This document shows positions 8,880 to 16,314 of a DNA stretch of 64,000 bases, piece by piece (the first letter of the stretch is position 1; each line of letters starts with the position of its first letter). The DNA is from Kordia algicida OT-1. Lineage in GTDB: Bacteria; Bacteroidota; Bacteroidia; Flavobacteriales; Flavobacteriaceae. The translations under genes and the position numbers were made by a program. The stretch covers positions 2,803,397-2,867,396 of the forward strand of contig NZ_DS544873.1 of the NCBI RefSeq assembly GCF_000154725.1, given 5' to 3'. A model generated the notes under the pieces. That model did not search any database and was not told the DNA's origin. It saw nothing but the letters and a program-made list of their open reading frames with translations.

Positions 8880-9183
8880 TCGGCTGCAAAGATATTAACT
8901 AATTCGATGATTTTATAGTTTTTAACAAGTTTCGAACAGTTCCTAGGTATAATTTATCGTTTTATTTTAGTTATTCCAGTGTTAACAACAAGTGGTTTGG
9001 GTTATTTTGACAGGAACAGATTTCACACTGCTTTAAATTTCTTTTTCAAAAGTTGTGAATTTTTAGACTATTTCTTTGGTTAATCCACAAAAATATACAC
9101 ATTCACGATAAAAATAATGTCAATACGCCTGAGTTCTGTTTTTTTTTATAACTTTAAATGTATTAATATGTAAAGCCTTGATT
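8880..9183. other. divergent intergenic region
   Basis: About 300 AT-rich bases between the divergent polyprenyl synthase and T9SS genes. It must hold both promoters; apart from TATCTTTG next to the synthase start and a TAACTTTA box upstream of 9184 I see no structured element. Confidence 0.5.
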
Positions 9184-10308
9184 ATGAAAAAAATTACTTT
9201 ATTACTCTTATTAGCATTTTACCAATTTGGTTATGCACAACTGTCTGAAGACTTTGAAGCCAGCACGGCAATTCCTGCAGGATGGGCAAGTTTTATTGGA
9301 ACGAATGGTTTAGGAACTACTCAAAACTGGCAAATCAACGATGGTGCAACTAACAATGTGGCTTTTGTTACTTGGGAAGCTGTTTTAGGTGGAAATGCCG
9401 AAGATTGGCTAGTAACTCCACAATTTACCGTAGATGCAACAAATTTTATTTTGTCGTTTGACCAATCGGATAGTTTTGCTACCGACTACGGTTCTACGTA
9501 TACAGTTAGAGTTTCTACAGGTGCAAGCCAAACTACACATGCCGATTTTACCATTGTTGATACACAAACTGAAACCGATGTTTGGTCTGGTGGACCATTG
9601 GCACAGCACACGGTAGATTTATCAGCATATGTTGGACAACCTATTTATGTTGCTTTCGTTTTGGAGCAAAACGATGGTGACCGTTGGATTATTGATAATG
9701 TAGAAATGATTGCAGATGCAACTGCTCCAGATCCAGCTACAACTCCAACTCCAGCAGATATGGCAACTGGTGTTGTTATTGATCCTGCTGATGACAATAT
9801 GGACGGAAATCCAGATAATTCTGTAACGTTTGCTTGGGAAGCGGCGACAACAGGCGATCCTGCAACTGCATACGATGTATATTTGGGCGATTCGCCAACA
9901 ACCCTAGCTTTGTTAGGAACTTTAGGGAATACTACGGTAGATATTACAGGAATGGAATATGATACTGAATATTTTTGGCAAATTGTTGCGAAAAATGTTG
10001 GTGGAGACGCGATGAATTCTCCAATTTGGAGTTTTACAACAGAAGCAGATCCTTTGTCTGTAGAAGAAGTGAATTCGAATGATTTTAAATATTATCCAAA
10101 TCCAACAAAAGGAATAGTACAGTTTGAAAGTACTTTACAGATTGATAAATTGGAAGTTATTAATTTGTTCGGACAACGTGTCATGCGTGTTGATGATAAT
10201 GTGCTAACTACAAAACAATTGGATGTTTCTTCATTGAAAGCCGGAACATATATTATGATTGTTACTATTGGCGATTCTGTAAGTTCTTATAAGATTGTGA
10301 AAGAGTAA
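9184..10308 (+). CDS. T9SS-exported protein with adhesin-like jellyroll domain
   Basis: I start at ATG 9184, because the upstream in-frame start at 9178 is TTG. 374 residues: signal peptide (KKITLLLLLAFYQFGYAQ), a choice-of-anchor/cleaved-adhesin type domain (SEDFEASTAIPAGWASF ... WLVTPQF ... YVAFVLEQNDGDRWIIDNVE, about 20-175), a fibronectin-like domain (SVTFAWEAATTGDPATAYDV ... EYFWQIVAKN, about 190-285), and a C-terminal type IX sorting domain (YYPNPTKGIVQFES ... LFGQRVMRV ... LKAGTYIMIV ... YKIVKE). Such proteins are secreted to the surface; ligand unknown. A terminator follows. Confidence 0.88.
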   Translation: MKKITLLLLLAFYQFGYAQLSEDFEASTAIPAGWASFIGTNGLGTTQNWQINDGATNNVAFVTWEAVLGGNAEDWLVTPQFTVDATNFILSFDQSDSFATDYGSTYTVRVSTGASQTTHADFTIVDTQTETDVWSGGPLAQHTVDLSAYVGQPIYVAFVLEQNDGDRWIIDNVEMIADATAPDPATTPTPADMATGVVIDPADDNMDGNPDNSVTFAWEAATTGDPATAYDVYLGDSPTTLALLGTLGNTTVDITGMEYDTEYFWQIVAKNVGGDAMNSPIWSFTTEADPLSVEEVNSNDFKYYPNPTKGIVQFESTLQIDKLEVINLFGQRVMRVDDNVLTTKQLDVSSLKAGTYIMIVTIGDSVSSYKIVKE

Positions 10309-10334
10309 AAATTGTTTATTACAAAAGATATTTT

Positions 10335-10367
10335 AAGCCTTTGAAGTTTTTCTTTGAAGGCTTTTTT
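10335..10367 (+). terminator. intrinsic terminator after the T9SS gene
   Basis: AAGCCTT ... AAGGCTTTTTT hairpin followed by T-rich sequence, 27 bases after the stop codon. Confidence 0.8.
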
Positions 10368-10470
10368 ATTTTTTTGATTGAAAGATTAAAAGATTGAACA
10401 ATTGAAAAGGTTTTTTGTAACAAGAGAAGCTTCTTGGTGCTTAATACTAACTTCTCAAAACTAAAAGAAC

Positions 10471-11514
10471 TTATTCTTTATTTGCCAATTGTCCACAAGC
10501 TGCGTCAATGTCTTTTCCACGAGAACGCCTTACTGTGACAGTGATTCCGTTTTGTTCTAGTGAATCTACATATCGATCAATCGCTTTGTTACTTGCCTGT
10601 TGAAATTGTCCATCGTCAATTGGATTGTATTCGATAAGATTGACTTTACTCGGAACATCTTTACAAAATTTCACCAACGCATTGATGTCTTTTTGCTGAT
10701 CGTTAATTCCATCCCAAACTACATATTCATACGTAATTTTGTTTTTAGTTTTGTCGTACCAATACGTCAATGCTTCTTTTAAATCTTTTAGCGGAAAGTG
10801 TTCGTTGAAAGGCATAATTTCCGTTCGGACTTCGTCTATCGCTGAATGTAGAGAAACGGCAAGTTTGAATTTGACTTCATCGTCTGCCATTTTCTTTATC
10901 ATTTTTGGAACGCCCGAAGTGGAAACTGTAATTCTTTTTGGCGACATTCCTAAACCTTCTTCTGAAGTGATTTTTTCGATCGCTTTTAGTACGTTGTTAT
11001 AATTCATCAATGGTTCACCCATTCCCATGAATACAATGTTTGACAGCGGTCTTCCATGATACAATCTACTTTCGCGATCAATAGCAACTACCTGATCGTA
11101 GATTTCATCAGGATTTAGATTTCGCATACGTTTTAATCGCGCCGTAGCGCAAAATTTACAATCCAAACTGCAACCTACCTGACTCGATACACATGCGGTT
11201 GTTCGTGTACTTGTCGGAATTAAAACCGATTCTACCACAAGTCCATCGTGCAAGCGTACGGCATTTTTGATGGTTCCGTCATTACTGCGTTGCATTTTGT
11301 CCACACGAATGTGATTGATAACAAAGTTTTCTTCTAACATTTTACGCGTTTCTTTTGAGATATTTGTCATATCGTCAAAACTATGCGCGCCTTTTTGCCA
11401 TAACCATTCATAGACTTGATTTCCACGAAAAGCTTTGTCTCCTTCTGATACAAAAAAATCACGAAGTTGTTCTTTGCTTAATGCACGAATGTCTTTTTTT
11501 ACCGCTTGCTTCAT
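10471..11514 (-). CDS. rlmN: 23S rRNA (A2503) / tRNA (A37) C2-methyltransferase, radical SAM
   Basis: Radical SAM enzyme that methylates C2 of A2503 in 23S rRNA and A37 in some tRNAs. The cluster motif is C115-SLD-C119-KF-C122 (SSQVGCSLDCKFCATARL); the second catalytic cysteine is C341 in DIDAACGQL near the C-terminus; GMGEPLMN and the SxSGVP motif (TVSTSGVPKMI) are present. Length 347 is normal. A TATTTTTG box ends 4 bases before the ATG, so the message may be leaderless. Stands alone between a T9SS gene and a secreted-protein gene. Confidence 0.95.
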   Translation of the reverse strand: MKQAVKKDIRALSKEQLRDFFVSEGDKAFRGNQVYEWLWQKGAHSFDDMTNISKETRKMLEENFVINHIRVDKMQRSNDGTIKNAVRLHDGLVVESVLIPTSTRTTACVSSQVGCSLDCKFCATARLKRMRNLNPDEIYDQVVAIDRESRLYHGRPLSNIVFMGMGEPLMNYNNVLKAIEKITSEEGLGMSPKRITVSTSGVPKMIKKMADDEVKFKLAVSLHSAIDEVRTEIMPFNEHFPLKDLKEALTYWYDKTKNKITYEYVVWDGINDQQKDINALVKFCKDVPSKVNLIEYNPIDDGQFQQASNKAIDRYVDSLEQNGITVTVRRSRGKDIDAACGQLANKE

Positions 11515-11612
11515 GCTGCAAAAATAGGGAGAATTTGTGAGTTTTGAATTGTTAGTGTGTCAATATATATTCATTTAGAAAAGAAGCAATTGAAAGTAGG
11601 GAAAACTACATG

Positions 11613-12659
11613 TTATCGTTTTTTAATTTCAATCTCCAAATCAAAGTCACCTTCCGTTACTCCTTCTGCACCAACTACGCCAATGACAATTTTATACGAA
11701 CGATTGATGGCATTTACGCGTACTTTTCGCGTATGATCTTGGGTTTTTCCACGCCATTTTCGATCCCATTTGTAATCTGCTTCACACGTAACACAACTGC
11801 TCAGTTTTGGTGGCAATTGTTCGTTATTTATGCCAACTTGATATGCATAGAGACTAAAGTTCTGATTTTTATTTTTTGGAATGACTTTGATAAACATTTC
11901 TGAATATTTCGGAATCGTCGTCTCATATAAGACATGATTTCCTCTGAATTTTTTGTTTTGAGTTGCTGGAAAACAAGCCACACTACTGTTTGCTGCCCAA
12001 GATAAATCTTGAATCAAACCACCTTTGTTCAGGTTTCCATTTACGGTAGTAATTGCACCTTTGGTTATAATTTTTGTGACTTTAACTTCGGAAGTCATCG
12101 CTATCATTTCTTCTCCACCATTGAGTTTTATTTCTAAGGTAAAATCGCCACTAGTCAAACCTTCTGCACCAACTACTACAATCACAACTTTGTATGGATT
12201 GTTGATGGCGTTTAAGTGAACTTGTCGTGTGTGATCTTGTGTTTTTCCACGTCGTTTGTAATCCCATTTATAATCTGCTTCACAGGTAACACAACTACTC
12301 AAATTTGGTGGTAATTGATTATTTGCCGCGCCAACTTGATATGCATAGAGACTAAAGTTTTGTTTTTTGTTTTTCGGAATAACCTTGATAAACATTTCTG
12401 ATCGTTTCGGAATTGTTGTCGTGTAGAAAACATGATTTCCAGAAAATTTTTGATTTTTAGTCGCAGGAAAACAAGCTACACTACTGTTTGCTGCCCAAGA
12501 TAAATCGGCAATTTGTTTTCCATTAGCTAAATTTCCTGAGTACGCAACCGTACTGTTAGGTTGGACTTTTAGCACAGGAATTTGATTGTTTCTATTTTGA
12601 GCAAATGCAACACTTGTAATTAGCATACAGCAGATTATATTGAGAATACTTGTTTTCAT
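11613..12659 (-). CDS. secreted protein made of two tandem copies of an unknown domain
   Basis: 348 residues with a signal peptide (ending VAFAQ, residue 20) and an internal duplication of about 135-140 residues: copy 1 about 34-175, copy 2 about 205-345. Both copies contain LSWAANSSVACFPAT, NHV.Y.TTIPK.SEMFIKVIPK, FSLYAYQVG, the vicinal motif SSCVTCEADYKWD, RGKTQDHTR and VVGAEG....GDF.LEI. Each copy has three cysteines (ACFPAT and CVTC), suggesting a disulfide or metal site. The copies are nearly identical at DNA level too, so the duplication is recent or kept by conversion. I do not recognise the domain; it may be a lectin-like or pre-peptidase-like beta-sandwich. Confidence 0.72.
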   Translation of the reverse strand: MKTSILNIICCMLITSVAFAQNRNNQIPVLKVQPNSTVAYSGNLANGKQIADLSWAANSSVACFPATKNQKFSGNHVFYTTTIPKRSEMFIKVIPKNKKQNFSLYAYQVGAANNQLPPNLSSCVTCEADYKWDYKRRGKTQDHTRQVHLNAINNPYKVVIVVVGAEGLTSGDFTLEIKLNGGEEMIAMTSEVKVTKIITKGAITTVNGNLNKGGLIQDLSWAANSSVACFPATQNKKFRGNHVLYETTIPKYSEMFIKVIPKNKNQNFSLYAYQVGINNEQLPPKLSSCVTCEADYKWDRKWRGKTQDHTRKVRVNAINRSYKIVIGVVGAEGVTEGDFDLEIEIKKR

Positions 12660-12883
12660 AGAGTGATATTTTTAGGTTGACTTGTTGAGAATATACACAA
12701 TACTTTGTTGTTACTGAGTTGTATTCTTCAGTTTTTAAATGTAGCAAAAAACAACCCTCATTGAAGACTACATGTGTTTTTGGTTAGGAATCTTGTGTAA
12801 ATAACGTCAGTTAGATATAAATCATTCAATTTACATTTATAGTAACTTTAAAAATAATTCTGCTATATAATTCATTTTTAAGG
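12660..12883. other. intergenic, no recognised element
   Basis: AT-rich upstream region of the duplicated-domain gene; promoter presumably lies here but I see no clear consensus. It continues into the repeat at 12884. Confidence 0.4.
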
Positions 12884-13181
12884 TTTTATTTTCATTTTCT
12901 TTGCTTACCCAAAGAATACTGAATCAAGTTCAGCACAGGCATCAACAAAAGAAAGGGAACTTTTAGTTCGTATGATTTCTATTTCCAATTATGGAACTCA
13001 TGAATCTTTGATTTCCAGAGGTATTTTTAGTTTTTCTTTTAGGGAAAAACTAAAACCGCATGAATTTTTCTAAATTTTAGTTCACCATGCTCTATTTTCA
13101 GTTATGGAGTTCATGAATTAACATTTCTCCAAGGCTTCGAAAATTTTTAACGAAAAACTCCTGCTATACTGCGGAAAAGAA
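12884..13181 (+). repeat. dispersed repeat, long copy A with two internal 50-base inserts
   Basis: Matches the shorter copy B at 27076-27252 over its whole length (shared blocks CTTTGCTTACCCAAAGAA, AAAGAAAGGGAACTTTT, CCAGAGGTATTTTTAG, CATGAATTTTTCTAAATTTT, TATACTGCGGAAAAGAA). Copy A differs by two extra segments, 12965-13014 and 13079-13126, that resemble each other (AGTTC....ATG.T.TATTT, then TTATGGARYTCATGAAT) and both sit after TTTT and before TCCA/CCA. A third difference is a palindrome CTGAATCAAGTTCAG. No open frame; non-coding mobile or relic sequence. Confidence 0.85.
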
Positions 13182-13279
13182 TTGTTTCAAACTAAAATTC
13201 TTACGTCGAACTCACGTTAAATAGTTATTTAGAGACATCCTGATTTATAAATAGTGAAAGATCAATTTTCTGAAAAAAC

Positions 13280-13304
13280 AAAATCCTGCCAAAGACAGGA
13301 TTTT
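13280..13304 (-). terminator. terminator after queA
   Basis: AAAATCCTG CCAAAGA CAGGATTTT hairpin 25 bases beyond the queA stop, with A-run and T-run on either side so it could act from both strands. Confidence 0.8.
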
Positions 13305-13329
13305 GAATATGTTTTTATGTGTTTTCTTT

Positions 13330-14385
13330 TTATAGAATTAACATTGCATCTCCGTAAGAGTAGAATTGATATCCTTCTTTGATTGCTTCTTCGTACGCTT
13401 TAAGGATAAATTCGTGACCCGCAAAGGCTGAAACCATCATTAATAGTGTTGATTTTGGTGTATGAAAGTTTGTAATCATACAGTTTGCAATACTGAATTC
13501 GTATGGAGGAAAGATGAACTTGTTTGTCCAACCTTCATATTCATTCAATGTTAAATCTGAAGAAACAGAACTTTCTAATGCTCGCATTACTGTTGTTCCT
13601 ACAGCACAAACACGTTGTTTTCTCGTTTTTGCATTGTTTACAGTTGCTACGGCTGGTGCTTCAATTTTTAATTCTTCCGAATCCATTTTATGCTTTGATA
13701 AGTCTTCTACTTCTACAGGATTAAAAGTTCCTAGTCCTACGTGTAGTGTAACTTCAGCAAAGTCGATTCCTTTAATTTCTAAACGCTTTAATAAGTGTTT
13801 TGAGAAGTGTAAACCTGCTGTTGGTGCGGCAACGGCTCCTTCTTCTTTTGCATAGATGGTTTGGTAACGTTCTTCATCTTCTGGCTCAACATCTCTTTTG
13901 ATGTATTTTGGAAGTGGCGTTTGTCCAAGTTCACCTAATTTTGTTCTGAATTCTTCGTACGAACCGTCGTATAGGAAACGTAACGTACGACCTCTTGAAG
14001 TTGTATTATCAATGACCTCAGCGACTAAACTTTCGTCTTCTCCGAAATATAGTTTGTTTCCGATTCTGATTTTACGTGCAGGATCAACTAAAACATCCCA
14101 CAAACGCTGATCTTCATTTAATTCTCTTAATAAAAAGACTTCAATTCTTGCTCCTGTTTTTTCTTTGTTTCCAAATAGTCTTGCAGGAAATACTTTCGTG
14201 TTGTTTAATACCATTACGTCACCTTCATCGAAATAGTCCACTAAATCTTTGAATTTTTTGTGCTCTATGGTTTGTTTTTCACGATTTAACACCATTAAAC
14301 GTGCTTCATCTCTGTGTTCAGAAGGATATTCGGCTAATAAATCTTCAGGAAGGTCAAAATTGAAATGCGATAGCTTTTTTGCCAT
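13330..14385 (-). CDS. queA: S-adenosylmethionine:tRNA ribosyltransferase-isomerase
   Basis: Transfers and rearranges the ribosyl group of SAM onto 7-aminomethyl-7-deazaguanine in tRNA, the penultimate step to queuosine. Family signatures: [20 protein letters not shown] at the start, [18 protein letters not shown] (about 57-74), [13 protein letters not shown] (about 183-195), [13 protein letters not shown] (about 213-225), and the C-terminal [17 protein letters not shown]. 351 residues, normal. Its own promoter (14416-14447) lies in the short gap after aroA, so it is not simply the tail of an operon. Confidence 0.96.
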   Translation of the reverse strand: MAKKLSHFNFDLPEDLLAEYPSEHRDEARLMVLNREKQTIEHKKFKDLVDYFDEGDVMVLNNTKVFPARLFGNKEKTGARIEVFLLRELNEDQRLWDVLVDPARKIRIGNKLYFGEDESLVAEVIDNTTSRGRTLRFLYDGSYEEFRTKLGELGQTPLPKYIKRDVEPEDEERYQTIYAKEEGAVAAPTAGLHFSKHLLKRLEIKGIDFAEVTLHVGLGTFNPVEVEDLSKHKMDSEELKIEAPAVATVNNAKTRKQRVCAVGTTVMRALESSVSSDLTLNEYEGWTNKFIFPPYEFSIANCMITNFHTPKSTLLMMVSAFAGHEFILKAYEEAIKEGYQFYSYGDAMLIL

Positions 14386-14415
14386 AAGTCTTTTAAGTTA
14401 TTTTTTTAAGAACCG

Positions 14416-14447
14416 CAAATATACAATCTCAAAATAGGCGTTGTCAA
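14416..14447 (-). promoter_or_regulatory. flavobacterial promoter for queA
   Basis: On the minus strand: TTG (14445-14447), 21-base spacer, TATATTTG (14416-14423). This matches the TTG-N17..23-TAnnTTTG consensus exactly, 31 bases upstream of the queA ATG. Confidence 0.75.
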
Positions 14448-14464
14448 GTATTTAGGGAGTTTTT

Positions 14465-15694
14465 TTAGATTTCTGTCATTTCTATACCAATATTTTCCAA
14501 ATCTCTCCAAAAATCTGGGAAGGATTTAGATACCACATCGGCTTTTTCTATTTGTAAAGGAACACGCAAAGCCAATGGTGTAAATGCCATTGCCATTCGG
14601 TGATCTTTATAAGTAGCGATGGAAATGTTTTTGTTAATGGTACTTGCTTTGTGTAAATATAAGGATGCATCTGTGATATCTACAGAAGCACCAAGTTTTT
14701 CTAGCTCCACTTTGAGTGCGACTAAACGATCGGTTTCTTTGATTTTTAACGTGTGTAAACCAATCATTTCACAAGATAGTTGCAATCCGAAAGCCGTGAC
14801 TGCAATGGTTTGTGCAATGTCTGGCGCGTTTTTTAAATCGAGCGTAATGGTTTCCTGTGTTGCTTCATGCGTTTTGGTCAGCGTGATTGTGTTGTTTTTG
14901 AATGTTGTTTCTACACCAAATTTTGTATAAATTTCCGCCAAACATGAATCTCCTTGCAAACTGTCTTGTTTGTAGGATGAAAGTTCGATACTTGTTCCAA
15001 TTCCGCTTAAAGCGATTAAACTGTAAAAGTACGACGCCGAACTCCAATCTGATTCTACCGTAAAGGTTTTTGCTTCATTTGTTGCTTCAAACTTTGCAAC
15101 AGTGATGGTGTTTCCTTCAAAATTGGTTTCTACACCAAGTTCGTTCAATAAAGAAAGCGTCATGTTTATGTATGGAACCGACGTGATTTTTCCATTCAGC
15201 GTAAGCGTTAATCCATTTTTTAATGTTGGCGCAATTAGTAGTAATGCAGAGATGTACTGACTACTTATATTTGCATCAAGCGTCACTAGATTTCCTTGTA
15301 ATTGCTGCCCTTTTATTTGCAATGGCGGATAACCTTCGTTATTGGTGTATTGAATGTCTGCGCCCAATTGTCCTAGTGCTTCTACTAATATTTTGATGGG
15401 ACGTTCTTGCATACGAGACGAACCCGTTAGCGTAATTTCTTGTCCATTTCGTGTTGCATAATACGCCGTTAGGAAACGCATGGCAGTTCCTGCGTGATGA
15501 ATGTCTTTTACTGAATCCGCAGATTGTAATGCTTTTTGCATCAAGGTAGCATCATCAGAATTGGAAATGTTTTTGATGCTGATATTTGGATATAAAGCCT
15601 GCAAGAGTAATAACCGATTGGATTCACTTTTGGAACCTGTAATGGCAATTTTTGATTGTTTTTGAAGTGTTGATTGTTGAAGCTTTATGTTCAT
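14465..15694 (-). CDS. aroA: 3-phosphoshikimate 1-carboxyvinyltransferase (EPSP synthase)
   Basis: Sixth shikimate-pathway step. I start at ATG 15694 (MNIKLQQSTLQ, 409 residues); the frame stays open to 15742, but that extension runs through a dispersed repeat (15713-15755) and carries no family sequence. Motifs: GSKSESNRLLLLQAL (substrate lysine and serine), HHAGTAMRFLTAYYA, SRMQERPI, LKIKETDRLVALKVEL, and YKDHRMAMAFTPLAL near the C-terminus. Slightly divergent at NAGTAMR, where many have NSGTAMR. It lies apart from the other aromatic genes (22.6-26.9 kb). Confidence 0.95.
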   Translation of the reverse strand: MNIKLQQSTLQKQSKIAITGSKSESNRLLLLQALYPNISIKNISNSDDATLMQKALQSADSVKDIHHAGTAMRFLTAYYATRNGQEITLTGSSRMQERPIKILVEALGQLGADIQYTNNEGYPPLQIKGQQLQGNLVTLDANISSQYISALLLIAPTLKNGLTLTLNGKITSVPYINMTLSLLNELGVETNFEGNTITVAKFEATNEAKTFTVESDWSSASYFYSLIALSGIGTSIELSSYKQDSLQGDSCLAEIYTKFGVETTFKNNTITLTKTHEATQETITLDLKNAPDIAQTIAVTAFGLQLSCEMIGLHTLKIKETDRLVALKVELEKLGASVDITDASLYLHKASTINKNISIATYKDHRMAMAFTPLALRVPLQIEKADVVSKSFPDFWRDLENIGIEMTEI

Positions 15695-15712
15695 TATACT
15701 GTATTTTGTTCG

Positions 15713-15755
15713 TAGCGTCACTTCGAGGTAATTCTGAATCAAGTTGAGAATGACG
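15713..15755. repeat. dispersed palindromic repeat
   Basis: GCGTCACTTCGAGG ... TTCTGAATCAAGTTGAGAATGACGC: outer arms GCGTCA/TGACGC, inner TTCTGAA..TTGAGAA. The same family occurs at 33551-33583, 48659-48684 and in part at 12917. Confidence 0.65.
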
Positions 15756-15793
15756 CAGGTTGTTCGTTTAGATTCGCGTAAAAACGTATGTTT

Positions 15794-16120
15794 TTATTTT
15801 AATTTTTCGTTGTTGTGATGACGATCATGATCGCGTTTAGTTTTTTTGTCCATTTTTTTGTCGAATGCTTCCTGCAAGTCAATTCCTGTTTGATTTGCCA
15901 AGCATAAGACGACAAAAACAACATCTGCCAATTCTTCGCCTAAGTCTTTGTTTTTGTCACTTTCTTTTTCACTTTGTTCTCCATAACGTCTGGCAATGAT
16001 ACGTGCTACTTCTCCAACTTCTTCTGTGAGTTGTGCCATGTTTGTGAGTTCATTGAAATAGCGAACTCCATGTTCTTTTATCCAATTATCAACGTCAAGT
16101 TGTGCTGCTTTTAGGTTCAT
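15794..16120 (-). CDS. MazG-like nucleotide pyrophosphohydrolase
   Basis: 108-residue all-alpha NTP pyrophosphatase domain protein. The metal-binding pattern is visible: E-E-V-G-E (LTEEVGEVARIIARRYGEQ, about 30-48) and E-E-L-A-D (DLGEELADVVFVVLCLANQ, about 61-79). Single-domain members hydrolyse non-canonical or excess nucleoside triphosphates. The C-terminus KRDHDRHHNNEKLK is basic and His-rich. It lies 99 bases upstream of the aroA start on the same strand, with a repeat between. Confidence 0.85.
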   Translation of the reverse strand: MNLKAAQLDVDNWIKEHGVRYFNELTNMAQLTEEVGEVARIIARRYGEQSEKESDKNKDLGEELADVVFVVLCLANQTGIDLQEAFDKKMDKKTKRDHDRHHNNEKLK

Positions 16121-16142
16121 AAGACTGCGTTTTTTTATGTAA

Positions 16143-16290
16143 AAAGAGACTGCCTGAAAAATTAGAAATTCGTCGTTTGATTTCTCATATTAATTAAAAA
16201 TAAACTTGATGAGATTTCGGAACCTGTACAGAATTTATTTCAATATCAAGTCCAAAATGACGCTTCTAGAAACTTTTCAGACAGCTTCTT
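16143..16290. repeat. large palindromic dispersed element, copy 1
   Basis: About 148 bases bounded by AAAGAGACTGCCTGAAAAATT and the near inverse TTCTAGAAACTTTTCAGACAG. Left end matches the element at 33475-33609 (AAAGAGACTG....AAAA.T..A.AATT.CGTC). Non-coding, lies between two same-strand genes; MITE- or REP-like. Confidence 0.7.
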
Positions 16291-16314
16291 GTAAAAATAT
16301 GGCTTTTCAGCGAA

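Noticed and set aside
9178-9183. Upstream TTG start for the T9SS protein
   Set aside because: ATG two codons later gives a normal signal peptide start.
13514-13855. 113-codon plus-strand frame antisense to queA
   Set aside because: Shadow of queA; codon pattern mirrors the opposite strand.
15695-15742. 16-residue N-terminal extension of AroA
   Set aside because: Encoded by a palindromic repeat; family homology begins at the ATG at 15694.
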